Source: CAVZZV01 sp963779845
Lineage (GTDB): Bacteria > Bacteroidota > Bacteroidia > Bacteroidales > GCA-2748055
Assembly (NCBI GenBank): GCA_963779845.1
Contig: CAVZZV010000002.1
Coordinates: 503,066 to 567,065 of the forward strand
Reading direction: 5' to 3'
DNA: 64,000 bases
Below are positions 9,252 to 17,895 of this stretch, one piece after another. The position numbers were made by a program, and so were the translations under genes. Within the stretch, counting starts at the first letter, position 1. Every line of letters starts with the position of its first letter. The notes under the pieces were generated by a model. The model did not search any database and was not told the origin of the DNA. It saw only the letters and a list, made by a program, of their open reading frames with translations.

Positions 9252-10697
9252 GTGAAATCAAACCGCAGGAATTTCTTCAAGCTCGCCGGTGTCGCCACCG
9301 CAGGTGTTTTCTCGGGAATAAACCCAGTAGAGGCTTCGTCTCACTCCCCGCTTTCCAGTTCTCTTTTAAAATCAGGCAGACACCAGACCTTCAACATGAG
9401 CGGGTATGCGGCCCCAAAATTGGATGTCGTCCGGTTAGGTATAATTGGCCTTGGTATGCGAGGGGCTGGAGCTGTTGAGCGCATGGCTCATATCGAGGGG
9501 GTTGAAATACGCGGGCTTTGCGATAAATTGGGCGAAAGGGTGGAAAAGGCCCAAAAAATCCTTCTTAAGGCTGCCCTTCCGAAGGCAAAAGCCTACGGCG
9601 GAAGCGAAGATGCCTGGAAAAAAATGTGTACTGCCGATGACATAGACCTTGTGTATATCTGCACACCCTGGAGCCTTCATACCCCTATGGCTGTGTTCGC
9701 CATGGAACACGGGAAGCACGCTGCCTCCGAAGTCCCGGCAGCTACCACCCTGGAAGAAGCCTGGCTGTTGGTGGAAACATCCGAAAGGACTAAAAAGCAT
9801 TGTATGATGCTTGAAAATTGCTGTTACGATTTTTTTGAGCTCATGACGCTGAACATGGCCCAGCAAGGATTCTTCGGAGATCTTGTGCATGCCGAAGGGG
9901 CATATATCCATGACCTGCGCAAACTTAATTTTGATAAAAACGGATATGCCGATATGTGGAGGTTAAAGCAAAACCAACACAGGAACGGTAACCTTTATCC
10001 GACACATGGTCTTGGACCCATTTGTCAGGCTATGAACATCAACCGGGGCGACCAGATGGATTATTTGGTTTCCATGTCCTCGAACGATTTTCAAATGGCA
10101 AAGATGGCCGCCGGACTTGCGGGGGAAGACCCGTTCTTTGAGCCCTTTGCCACCGATCATTACCGCGGGAATATGAATACAAGCCTCATCAGGACAAAAA
10201 AAGGAAAAACCATCATGGTACAACACGATGTCACCTCCCCCAGGCCCTATTCACGGATCCATTTGTTGAGCGGAACGAAAGGCATAGCCCGCAAATGGCC
10301 CGAGCCTGCCAGAATTGCATTGGGTCATGAATGGATTGATGCAGATGAAATGAAGGCCCTTGAAAAGGAATATTCCCCGGAAATTGTCAAAAGGGTAGGG
10401 GAAATGGCAAAGGAAGTCGGAGGACACGGGGGAATGGATTTCATCATGGACTGGCGGTTGATCGATTGCTTGCGCAATGGACTTGCCCTGGACCAGGATG
10501 TATATGATGCCGCACTATGGAGCAGCATCGCTCCACTGAGCGAGTGGTCGGTGGCAAACAGGTCCAATTCGATTGATGTCCCGGATTTTACCTCTGGCGC
10601 TTACAAAACAAATAAACCGGTTGATTTGAGCATGGACAAAGCTGGGAATACCGGGATCAGGAAAGCCAAATCCAAATCCCAGATGGAACTGCATTAG
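9252..10697 (+). CDS. GH109-like Gfo/Idh/MocA-fold glycosidase (alpha-N-acetylgalactosaminidase family)
   Basis: 481 residues starting with GTG at 9252. The N terminus (NRRNFFKLAGVATAG) is a twin-arginine-type signal. A Rossmann NAD-binding loop is seen at about 63-72 (GIIGLGMRGAG), followed by YICTPWSLHTPMAVFAMEHGKHAASEVPA. The stretch with NGNLYPTHGLGPICQAMNINRGD is what I recognise from GH109 enzymes, which cleave alpha-N-acetylgalactosaminides through an NAD-dependent redox mechanism. An ordinary sugar dehydrogenase of the same fold is the main alternative. The gene is not obviously in an operon. Export through Tat would suit a cofactor-carrying enzyme. Confidence 0.8.
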   Translation: MKSNRRNFFKLAGVATAGVFSGINPVEASSHSPLSSSLLKSGRHQTFNMSGYAAPKLDVVRLGIIGLGMRGAGAVERMAHIEGVEIRGLCDKLGERVEKAQKILLKAALPKAKAYGGSEDAWKKMCTADDIDLVYICTPWSLHTPMAVFAMEHGKHAASEVPAATTLEEAWLLVETSERTKKHCMMLENCCYDFFELMTLNMAQQGFFGDLVHAEGAYIHDLRKLNFDKNGYADMWRLKQNQHRNGNLYPTHGLGPICQAMNINRGDQMDYLVSMSSNDFQMAKMAAGLAGEDPFFEPFATDHYRGNMNTSLIRTKKGKTIMVQHDVTSPRPYSRIHLLSGTKGIARKWPEPARIALGHEWIDADEMKALEKEYSPEIVKRVGEMAKEVGGHGGMDFIMDWRLIDCLRNGLALDQDVYDAALWSSIAPLSEWSVANRSNSIDVPDFTSGAYKTNKPVDLSMDKAGNTGIRKAKSKSQMELH

Positions 10698-10818
10698 GGG
10701 CATCATTTTAGGCTCTGTTTGTCGAATAGGTAACAAAAATGCCATACGGTAAATAGACATGCCTTGACCGAAACCGATGAACCGATAGTATCTTTGTCTT
10801 TAAAAATAAGCTGTGGGC

Positions 10819-11358
10819 ATGGGATTCAACTTCACGGATTTAAAGGAATTTCTCGATCAAAAAGCAGATCAATACAATAACCCGGAATTTATCGGGTCTG
10901 ACCCTATACAGGTACCCCATTCATTCAGCAAAAAAGAGGATATTGAAATAGCGGGGTTTCTGACAGCAATAATTTCCTGGGGAAACCGGAAAACAATTAT
11001 AAACAATGCTTTTCGCATGATGCGATTGCTTGACAATTCCCCCTATGATTTTATCCTGAACCATGATGAAAAACATCTTAAAAAATTTGATGGTTTTGTC
11101 CACCGGACTTTTAGTTCAACGGATTTGACAACTTTCATATCGGCGTTAAAGTCCATTTATCTTGACCACAATGGCCTTGAAGGAATATTTTCCAAACACA
11201 AAACCGGGAATTCTTTGCAACCGGCAATTCATGAATTTAAAAAGATATTTTTTTCTGTGCCCCATTTATTAAGGACAAAAAAGCATTTACCCGACCCATA
11301 TCAAGGTTCGGCTGCAAAAAGAATCAACATGTTTAGACGGATAAATAAGGCAGCATAG
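10819..11358 (+). pseudogene. TIGR02757/DUF2400 family protein, 5' fragment (interrupted)
   Basis: From the ATG at 10819 (a GTG at 10813 is also in frame) this reads 172 residues of a DUF2400-type protein of unknown function (motifs SDPIQVPH, ISWGNRKTI, SPYDFIL, GFVHRTF, GSAAKRINMF). After codon Phe172, at 11334, the frame runs into element DNA and stops at 11358 after a few foreign residues. The missing C-terminal part is at 17596-17868, in a frame that continues exactly. Joined at the shared AACATGTT the two pieces give about 260 residues, the normal family length, so this is the original gene split by an insertion of 6267 bases. Confidence 0.85.
11326..11350. other. Left attachment site of the element (attL)
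   Basis: Core AACATGTT at 11326-11333 is followed by the spacer TAGA and the arm CGGATAAATAAGG (11338-11350). This arm is a near-perfect inverted match (11 of 13) of the arm at the right end. Confidence 0.75.
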
Positions 11359-11406
11359 GAATCCCGTATCATTATTAGTAATTTTGTGCCGTGTAAATAT
11401 AGTGGT

Positions 11407-12182
11407 ATGGAATTGAACATGGAACAACTACATGAATTTCTTGATGAAAAGGTGGAACAATACAACACCCCCATTTTCATTGAACATGACCCTATTCAAA
11501 TCCCCCATATGTATTCAGCAAAAGAAGATATTGAAATTTCAGGTTTTTTAGCAGCCACAATATCATGGGGTAACAGAACATCAATTGTAAAGAGTGCAAA
11601 GCGTATGATGGAACTCATGGGTAATTCACCATACGACTTCATAATGAATCATAAAGATGAACATCTAAAGAAAATTGACGGTTTCGTTCACCGCACATTT
11701 AATTCCATCGACCTACTTACCTTCATTATTAGCATTAAAAAATATATATAAACATCGGAATGGATTGGAAGGAGTTATTACTGAAAACCAAGCAACGGAA
11801 TCGTTGCAACCTGCCATTCATCAGTTGAAGAAAGAATTTTTTACTGTGCCTCATCTTCAGAGAACCCGAAAGCACATTCCAGACCCATTATCTGGTTCAG
11901 CAGCGAAAAAAATAAACATGTATCTCAGGTGGATGATTCGTAACGATAACTGTGGTGTTGATTTCGGTATCTGGAAGAAGCATCTCACCATCAATTCTAT
12001 CATGTCCATTGGATGTTCATTCAGGAAATGTTGCAAGAAGACTTGGTTTACTCAAACGAAAACAGAATGATGCCAGAGCAGTGCAGGAACTGGATTGTAG
12101 TTTACGCCAACTGGATAATAATGACCCTGTAAAATACGATTTTGCCCTGTTCGGGTTAGGGATGTATGAGAAATTTAGATAG
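11407..12182 (+). pseudogene. Element-borne second DUF2400 copy, two frameshifts
   Basis: Starting at ATG 11407, this copy covers the full family length and is clearly homologous to the interrupted host gene (DPIQIPH, ATISWGNRTSI, SPYDFIMNH, GFVHRTF, SGSAAKKINMYLRWMIR, SCPLDVHSGNVARRLG, PVKYDFALFGLG). By eye about two thirds of residues match. The frame shifts once near 11725-11735 (one extra base in an AT-rich stretch) and once near 11986 (an extra C after AAGAAG). If these are sequencing errors it would be an intact replacement gene; otherwise it is a decayed one. At the position matching the insertion site it reads AACATGTA (11915-11922) instead of AACATGTT. Confidence 0.8.
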
Positions 12183-12315
12183 TCTTCTCACACCGACATG
12201 TCTTCCAATCTTCTTTACTCCTGCCATGAATTTCGTAAATGTGAGTGTTTAATAATTTCAATTATACTTAGTATCTTAGTAATCAGAATAACTCCAAAAT
12301 CCCAACATTTCACAA

Positions 12316-13044
12316 ATGAAAAATATTTTCATCAAAATCATACCATTTATTTTATTGGTTTCATGCAATAACGCTGAGCCGACAAATAATTCCAATATAA
12401 ACATTTCAGATGTAATTAATGGTAACTGGAACTTCTATTATGATGATTGGGTTGAGGTCGTCAATGAATCTGGAATAACAGATACTGTTGTCTTGGAGAA
12501 AGAATATTTTGAAATATCTTTTCGTGAAAATGAGATGTACTTCGCTAATATTATGGGTTGCAGTTTCCCAAGATTATACAGGTTAAAACAGGACACTATA
12601 TTTTTCTTTTATGATACAACCGATAATCAACTACCATATTCAGTGCAGACAATAGAATATATTAACGATGATGCTCTACATTTTAAATCATTACTTGTTA
12701 AGGGTGACAGCGTTGAATTTAAGGATGATACCACTGAATATACGATTCATAGAATCTCTGAACCTGCATATACATTAACCGATGAAATGACTTACCGTAA
12801 CAAATATAGACACCTGACAAATCCAGATGAATATATGTCGGCACTACAAAACAATCCTGATAACTATAACGCTTGGTATCAAAGTCGGGAATTATTATTT
12901 GGTGTAAAATATGGTGAAATTGAAAAAGATAAAGCACTGAAAAGAATTAATAGAATTTTGGAATCCGACAATCTAAAAAACATAGACCTTAGAAATTATA
13001 ATAAATTGGTTAAGAAAGAGATAAAAAACATCAAACAACCATAA
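12316..13044 (+). CDS. Unknown element-borne lipoprotein
   Basis: 242 residues with a lipoprotein signal (FILLVSCNN). The mature part starts with an Asn-rich linker and then a beta-rich region with GNWNFYYDDWVEV and FEISFRENEMYF, similar in layout to lipocalin-like or DUF4488-like lipoproteins. The last 70 residues are helical and charged. I cannot assign a family. It is followed without a gap by a membrane protein gene, so the two are probably cotranscribed as cargo of the integrative element. The codon use is AT-rich, unlike the host genes around the element. Confidence 0.6.
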   Translation: MKNIFIKIIPFILLVSCNNAEPTNNSNINISDVINGNWNFYYDDWVEVVNESGITDTVVLEKEYFEISFRENEMYFANIMGCSFPRLYRLKQDTIFFFYDTTDNQLPYSVQTIEYINDDALHFKSLLVKGDSVEFKDDTTEYTIHRISEPAYTLTDEMTYRNKYRHLTNPDEYMSALQNNPDNYNAWYQSRELLFGVKYGEIEKDKALKRINRILESDNLKNIDLRNYNKLVKKEIKNIKQP

Positions 13045-13452
13045 TTGATAGACATAATAATACCAGTGAAACGCATTCTAATACTATTCGGAGTTCTGGA
13101 TTTAATATCGGTTGCAAAATCGATACCTGAAATTATTCGATTGTTGGGTGATGTTACCAATTTAAATTGGTTACGTCTTTTAGATTTAATTATCTATGCT
13201 TCTTTAGTGGCATCTGGCTATTATTTGATTAGGATGAATAAAATCGGCATCATCATAAGTTATATTCAATTCCCACTGAGATTGTTATTTTCTTTCTTTT
13301 CACTCGGTTTTTTAATGATGATAAGCAGTTTATTTGAGAACCAGAGGATTGCAATAATAGTACTATCTGTGATGTTGGCGTTGATTGAGATAGCCAGACT
13401 GGTCATTACAATTAAAATCCACCGCAAATATTATAGAGATGTTATCATTTGA
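13045..13452 (+). CDS. Small element-borne membrane protein
   Basis: Up to 135 residues. TTG at 13045 follows the previous stop directly; GTG at 13066 is the other possible start. Four hydrophobic stretches are visible (about 8-25, 42-62, 68-95 and 103-123), with a basic C terminus (KIHRKYYRD). No family recognised. Probably encoded together with the lipoprotein before it. Confidence 0.5.
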   Translation: MIDIIIPVKRILILFGVLDLISVAKSIPEIIRLLGDVTNLNWLRLLDLIIYASLVASGYYLIRMNKIGIIISYIQFPLRLLFSFFSLGFLMMISSLFENQRIAIIVLSVMLALIEIARLVITIKIHRKYYRDVII

Positions 13453-13503
13453 TGACAATACAATATCGTTGGTGAGCCATACCGTTTAATTAAATCCTGA
13501 ATT

Positions 13504-13534
13504 TTTTGTTATAATGAATTTTGTGTTATATTTG
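13504..13534 (+). promoter_or_regulatory. Promoter-like boxes before the small serine recombinase
   Basis: A TTTTG box at 13504-13508 lies 18 bases before TATATTTG at 13527-13534, matching the Bacteroidota TTTG / TAnnTTTG pattern. The second box runs into the left arm of an inverted repeat that begins at 13534. Confidence 0.45.
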
Positions 13535-13613
13535 TGTAACAGTTTTAACTATGTAACATTTTTCTCTGAAACCCGTATAAATTGGTATATGACTTTTATA
13601 AAAACTGTTACAC
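13534..13613. repeat. 13-bp perfect inverted repeat, possible operator or recombination site
   Basis: GTGTAACAGTTTT at 13534-13546 is repeated inverted as AAAACTGTTACAC at 13601-13613, with further half-sites ATGTAACA (13551) and GTTACAC (13614-13620). It lies directly upstream of the small serine recombinase and overlaps its likely promoter. Confidence 0.6.
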
Positions 13614-13641
13614 GTTACACTAAAGTTTAAATTAATACACG

Positions 13642-14250
13642 ATGAAAGCAATTATCTACACCCGGGTGTCAAAAACAACTCAATCAACGCAAAGACAGGT
13701 CTCTGATTTATCGGAATTAAATGGCTTCGAAGTTGAGCGCATCTTCAGTGAATCGATAAGCGGGTACACCAGAAGTGCCTTTGAACGCCCCGAACTTCAA
13801 AAAGCGATTAAATACGCCAAAGAGAACGCTATTGAAGTGATTTTAATACATGAAATCAGCAGAATCGGCAGACGGACTTCTGAAGTGCTTACTATCATCG
13901 AAGACCTTAAAAAGCACGATATCAAACTATATATAAAATCCCTCGATTTACTGGTAAACGGTTCAGACGCAAAAGAAGGTCAGAATCAATTCCTCGTGAC
14001 TTTGATGCTGGATATTGCACGCATGGAATCTGAGCAAATGTCGTACAGAATTAAAAGCGGACTGGAACAACGCAAGAAAAACGGATATGCCATCGGAAGA
14101 CGCTACGGTTCTGCTGAAAGCGAGGAAGCATTTTTAGCCAAACACAAAAAGGTTGTTCGCTACCTCAACAACGGTGAAAGTGTAAGATGGGTTGCAACGA
14201 AACTGAACATGTCTCCTACAACGGTTCAGAAAGTCAGGAACACCCTTTAA
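13642..14250 (+). CDS. Small serine recombinase (resolvase/invertase type)
   Basis: 202 residues. The N-terminal catalytic domain begins IIYTRVSK with the nucleophile Ser10, and shows DLSELNGFEVERIFSESISG, FERPEL, VILIHEISRIGRR and ARMESEQMSYRIKSGLEQRKK, all typical of resolvases. The C-terminal 40 residues form a helix-turn-helix (SVRWVATKLNMSPTTVQKVR). It would act as a dimer or tetramer at paired inverted sites, resolving element dimers or inverting a segment. The inverted repeats just upstream are candidate sites. Intact, in contrast to the large recombinase of the same element. Confidence 0.85.
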   Translation: MKAIIYTRVSKTTQSTQRQVSDLSELNGFEVERIFSESISGYTRSAFERPELQKAIKYAKENAIEVILIHEISRIGRRTSEVLTIIEDLKKHDIKLYIKSLDLLVNGSDAKEGQNQFLVTLMLDIARMESEQMSYRIKSGLEQRKKNGYAIGRRYGSAESEEAFLAKHKKVVRYLNNGESVRWVATKLNMSPTTVQKVRNTL

Positions 14251-14253
14251 TTT

Positions 14254-14430
14254 TTATATCTCATGCCTGTCAAGGTAGTAAAGCAAACCACGTCTAACCA
14301 TTTCCGAAACGGAAACCCCAGTATGATTTTTTAAATTGTTTAGTCGCTCTAAATAAGATTCTGAAACACGGATATTTAATCGTTTATTTTTTATGTTTAT
14401 TAATTCGTAAAATAACTCGTCTCTTACCAT
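14254..14430 (-). CDS. Small ribbon-helix-helix protein
   Basis: 58 residues, ATG at 14430. The segment RLNIRVSESYLERLNNL is a strand plus helix of a ribbon-helix-helix fold, and GVSVSEMVRRGLLYYL the second helix. Its start overlaps the stop of the preceding minus-strand gene by 7 bases (ATGGTAA), so the two are translationally coupled. It could be an autorepressor or a nicking accessory factor for the replication-initiator-like gene. The gene converges with the small serine recombinase, leaving only 3 bases between them. Confidence 0.65.
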   Translation of the reverse strand: MVRDELFYELINIKNKRLNIRVSESYLERLNNLKNHTGVSVSEMVRRGLLYYLDRHEI

Positions 14431-15412
14431 TTTAGTTTTTCTTTTAATTCTTTTAATAGTTTTATTTTTTCGCTTTCATCTTCAATCGCTTTCATCTTCA
14501 GCAGTTCTTTATATGGCTTCAAAACCTTTGACCTCTGACCCTTACCACCCAACGATTTATACGATTCATATATTTTTACCAAATCGTTGTTGTGCATCAC
14601 CAAAGTATTTAATCTATCAAGGTCTAAATGGGTTATTCCTGATAGTTTTGTTCTCGGCAATAATTCGGTAACATATATTTCGTTAATTATCGTTTCCACC
14701 ACATTATTTTCACTTCTCAACAAGTGGTATAAATTGTAATCATTTTCAAGACCATAAGACACACGTATTCGTGCCTTTGAATCGCATTTATACTCTACCC
14801 TTAACTTACCAGTAAAATACGATTTAACACTCTGTAACTGGTCTTCAGAAAGACTCTGTATATATACCCTGTTCTCATTTTTATATGCTGCAAATAATTC
14901 GTTGTATTTACTATAAATACTCACATATTCGTTACTTGCACGTGATAACACATTCTTTTTTAATGTTAATGATGTTGCTTGGTTCTGGTGCTTATAAACC
15001 TTTGGTGATGTTTTGAATTTGTTCTGCAATTTCGCCAGTGAAAAAAGTGCATCAATTGTATCAGGTTATGTTCATGATTTCAACATCCTGAACCGATTCT
15101 GTATAATTTGGAGAAAGCCGATAAAATTGCATTGGTGTAATATCAATATATTTGCTAATTGACTTATATATGTCCCTGAGCGTAAAACAGTTAATATTTT
15201 CGATGTAATCACCACCAAGTAGTTTTGCTGAAAAATCAATAAATAATTTATTGAAGTGGTGATTAACCATTAATTTTTAAACCGACTGTTTTAAATTCTT
15301 CCGATATAATGGTTTCCATATCTGGACTCATTACCTTTCTGAACTCATCGCTTTTTATTTTAATTCCGTTTAAATCACATTTAATTTTAATTCTGTCAAA
15401 ACTGTTAAACAT
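14424..15412 (-). pseudogene. Replication-initiator-like gene (phage/plasmid gene II/X type?), broken
   Basis: Three consecutive minus-strand frames read as one protein of about 330 residues: 15412-15263 (begins MFNSFDRIKIKCDLNG), 15270-15061 (FNKLFIDFSAKLLGGDYIENIN) and about 15056-14424 (IYSKYNELF..., GKLRVEYKCDSKARIRV). The layout of an N-terminal strand, a middle SAKLL segment, a YxKxxE-like stretch and an LRVEYK strand reminds me of phage/plasmid gene II/X replication proteins, but this is a weak memory match. Frame breaks at about 15265 and 15062 need one base removed each. Alternatively these are three small coupled genes of unknown function. Confidence 0.35.
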
Positions 15413-15840
15413 CCATTACCAAATAATATCAAGTTATTCTTACCTCAACTGTAGCAAAAATATGCTGCTTTTTCCCTATGATTATATTCCTACAGTCGGG
15501 GAATGTGGTCTGTACTTTTTGTACTCACAATCAATTATAAATACAGACATCTGGCTAATAAAATGAATATGGCATGAGATTTAACGCTTGTCGCACCCAC
15601 ACAATATACGTATATGTCTGATATACTGTTTAATAAAAGCAGGATACAAACATCAAATTATTTTGAGAAGAGTGGAGTTGGGGTACAGGTAGGGGGTTCT
15701 GGTACGGTTATGTCGGGTTATTTACTCACCTCACATGGGGGCATGTGTGGTCATTAACTCAACTGTGAATTTAATTGATTTGTGCAACCTTAATTACCCT
15801 AATAACCATTATTATTATATTTGTAGAATAATTGTAAATT
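15413..15840. other. Noncoding stretch of the element, possible origin region
   Basis: No gene is supported on either strand; an 85-codon plus-strand frame overlapping the initiator-like gene is a shadow. The stretch holds a perfect 12-base palindrome ATATACGTATAT at about 15604-15615 and a G-rich run near 15675-15700. It lies between divergent replication-like and integrase genes. Confidence 0.4.
15816..15823 (+). promoter_or_regulatory. Promoter -7-like box of the large serine recombinase
   Basis: TATATTTG, matching TAnnTTTG, lies 17 bases before the ATG at 15841. No clear -33 box. Confidence 0.35.
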
Positions 15841-17569
15841 ATGGTTGGAATATATTGTAGAATTAGTAAACAAAAAGCAACAGGGCAGGATGTTTCCATT
15901 GAAACTCAACTAAACTCAGGAATTGAGTTTGCTAAATCCGAGGGATTAGCATTTAAAACATTTATTGATGAGGGAATCAGCGGGACTGGTGATGATTTAA
16001 AGAAGAGACCAGAATTTGTAATGTTATTAGACTCAATAAAGAAAGGTGATGTAACAAAAGTTTATTGTATCGACCAATCAAGAATTGAGCGCAACAATGA
16101 CATCTGGAATTTATTCACTCATACCATGCTTAATGCAGGATGTTTATATTATCCGAATGGGAAGATTTCTTGACTTAGATATTCCAGAGAACAAATTATT
16201 TACAGGTATAATTTCATTGACGAATACATTCTATGCTTCGTTAACAGGAAAAAAAGTTAAAATGGCTATTTCAGCCAATGCAAAAAAAGGAAAAACACAT
16301 GGTTTAACAGCATATGGTTACACAAAAGGTGTAGGTGGATACTTTGAAATTAAAGAGACAGAGGCGACCGTTATTGAACGAATATTTCAAATGTCACTGG
16401 ATGGAATCGGAACATATACAATCGCCAATATACTTAATGAAGAAGGGATACCGACAAAATTTAGTCAGTTCAAAGGTCAGATTAAACGAAAGGACAATTA
16501 CACGAATCAAGTAACCACATACAAAAAAGAGGATGTAAGGTGGCGAGGGAATGTGATTCATGACATTATTAAAAATCCCATGTACAAAGGTATTCGGTTC
16601 TGGAATGGAGAACCAGTTCCTGTTCCAGCCATATTGAGTGAAGAATATTGGCAAGAAGTTAACGACAATTTGCAAAACAATAAAAAGAAAGTCGGGAAAA
16701 GGGAAGAGTATCATTATTTGTTAAATGGATTGGTGTTCTGTGCGGATTGTGCCAGTGAATTCCGTGGTAAAAAAAGACTGAAGGGTCGAGATAGTGCATA
16801 CAAATGTAAAGGGAAGAAGAACCCTAATGTTACGTGTAATTCTCGTGGAATTAGTATTGCTAACTGAGACCTTCATTATTCAACACCTTTTCATATCTAA
16901 AGATTTGCAGGAATATCTTTCTGGCTTGACCGAGAACAAAGAAGAAACAGATACCTTGAAGGTTAAACTGAAGCGTGAAAAAAAAGAACTGGAAAAACTA
17001 ATCAAGGTCAAGAATAAAGCCTATAAACTTTTACTTGACCCAGATTTTGAAGATGATGAAACTATCAAAACAGAGTTACAGATAACAAAAAAACGAATCA
17101 AGGATAAAGAACAGAGTATAGAGATATTGGAGAATAGACTAATAGAACGAGATGCACACAGCGGAGTAAAAAGAGTAAAAATACAATTGGTAAATATCGA
17201 TTTGATGCTGGTTTTGATGATACAAGAAGGCTTGTTCATTCATTGATTAAAAGGATAACCATACAACATAACAATAAGCCTGAATCAAAAGGCGGGTATT
17301 TTCTAATTAAGATTGAGTACTGTGGATTTGACGAGAGCAGTATGTTCATGACTGACTGGCAGGCATTCAAGTGGTATTGGATGGGGCACTATCGTTCAAG
17401 AGCAATAACAAAAGAAGATATGCAGGACGATATAGATTTACTGAATTATTATTATAAAAAAAGTGGGAAGAAAATAAATGTGCCTAAAGATTTCGAAGGT
17501 TTTGAATCATATTCTTCTGGCGGGACAATAATTGAGTTGACTAAAGATGAATTGGTAGTATTTGACTAA
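15841..17569 (+). pseudogene. Large serine recombinase (site-specific integrase), three frameshifts
   Basis: Together the frames give about 575 residues. The resolvase domain (GIYCRISK, Ser9; DEGISGTG; KRPEF) ends in a frame break near 16160. A second frame gives the recombinase domain (AKKGKTHGLTAYGY, EATVIERIFQMSLDGIGTYTIANILNEEGIPT, NPMYKGIRFW) and a zinc ribbon (FCADC...YKCKG...VTC). After a break near 16862 come a coiled coil (about 16900-17150) and, after a third break near 17180, a C-terminal tail ending at 17569. The indels lie in or near short homopolymers. As the gene next to the right end, it is the likely integrase of the element. If the breaks are real, the element is immobile. 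Confidence 0.85.
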
Positions 17570-17575
17570 ATGCTA

Positions 17576-17601
17576 CCTTAATAATCCGCAGGAACATGTT
17601 T
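17576..17601. other. Right attachment site of the element (attR)
   Basis: Arm CCTTAATAATCCG (17576-17588), spacer CAGG and core AACATGTT (17593-17600), followed by the host frame. Joined to the left end it gives a symmetric 42-base attP with 4-base spacers on both sides. Confidence 0.75.
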
Positions 17602-17868
17602 CTCAGGTGGATGATCCGAAAAGACAGTGCCGGTGTTGACCTGGGATTATGGAAGGAAATCCCTCCCTCAATATTATCCTGTCCGCTGGATGTTCATTCC
17701 GGGAATGTTGCAAGGTGCCTGGGGATTCTTCAGAGAAAACAAAATGACGCCAAAGCGGTAAAGGAATTGGATGATATTTTGCGGAGACTGGATCGCCTTG
17801 ATCCTGTTAAATATGATTTTGCCCTATTTGGGTTGGGAATTTTTGGAAAATATCATAAAAAGTTATAA
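17596..17868 (+). pseudogene. TIGR02757/DUF2400 family protein, 3' fragment
   Basis: 90 residues that continue the interrupted host gene from its Met171: MFLRWMIRKD, GLWKEIPP, SCPLDVHSGNVARCLG, QRKQNDAKAV and PVKYDFALFGLG. The ATG at 17596 lies within the insertion core and need not be a functional start. Compared with the element-borne copy the C-terminal part is clearly the same family but a different allele. Confidence 0.85.
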
Positions 17869-17895
17869 TTTCATAAAAACTAATGAGAAATAATT

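Larger units (their letters stand above)
11326..17592. mobile_element. Serine-integrase-type integrative element inserted in the DUF2400 gene
   Basis: The element is bounded by the repeat AACATGTTT at 11326-11334 and 17593-17601, and by the exact break in the host reading frame. It holds, in order: a diverged DUF2400 copy, a lipoprotein, a small membrane protein, a small serine recombinase, a minus-strand block (RHH protein plus a broken replication-initiator-like gene), a noncoding stretch, and a large serine recombinase at the right end. The position of the large recombinase beside one end and a symmetric attP when the ends are joined fit integration by that enzyme. No relaxase, type IV secretion or phage structural gene is seen, so it would be mobilised, plasmid-like or phage-satellite-like. 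Confidence 0.85.

Noticed and set aside
15309..15566. Plus-strand 85-codon frame
   Set aside because: Lies antisense to the initiator-like gene and has only hydrophobic low-complexity sequence.
11326..17601. Element as an inovirus-type prophage
   Set aside because: The initiator-like gene hinted at it, but no morphogenesis ATPase (Zot-like) or coat-type genes are seen.
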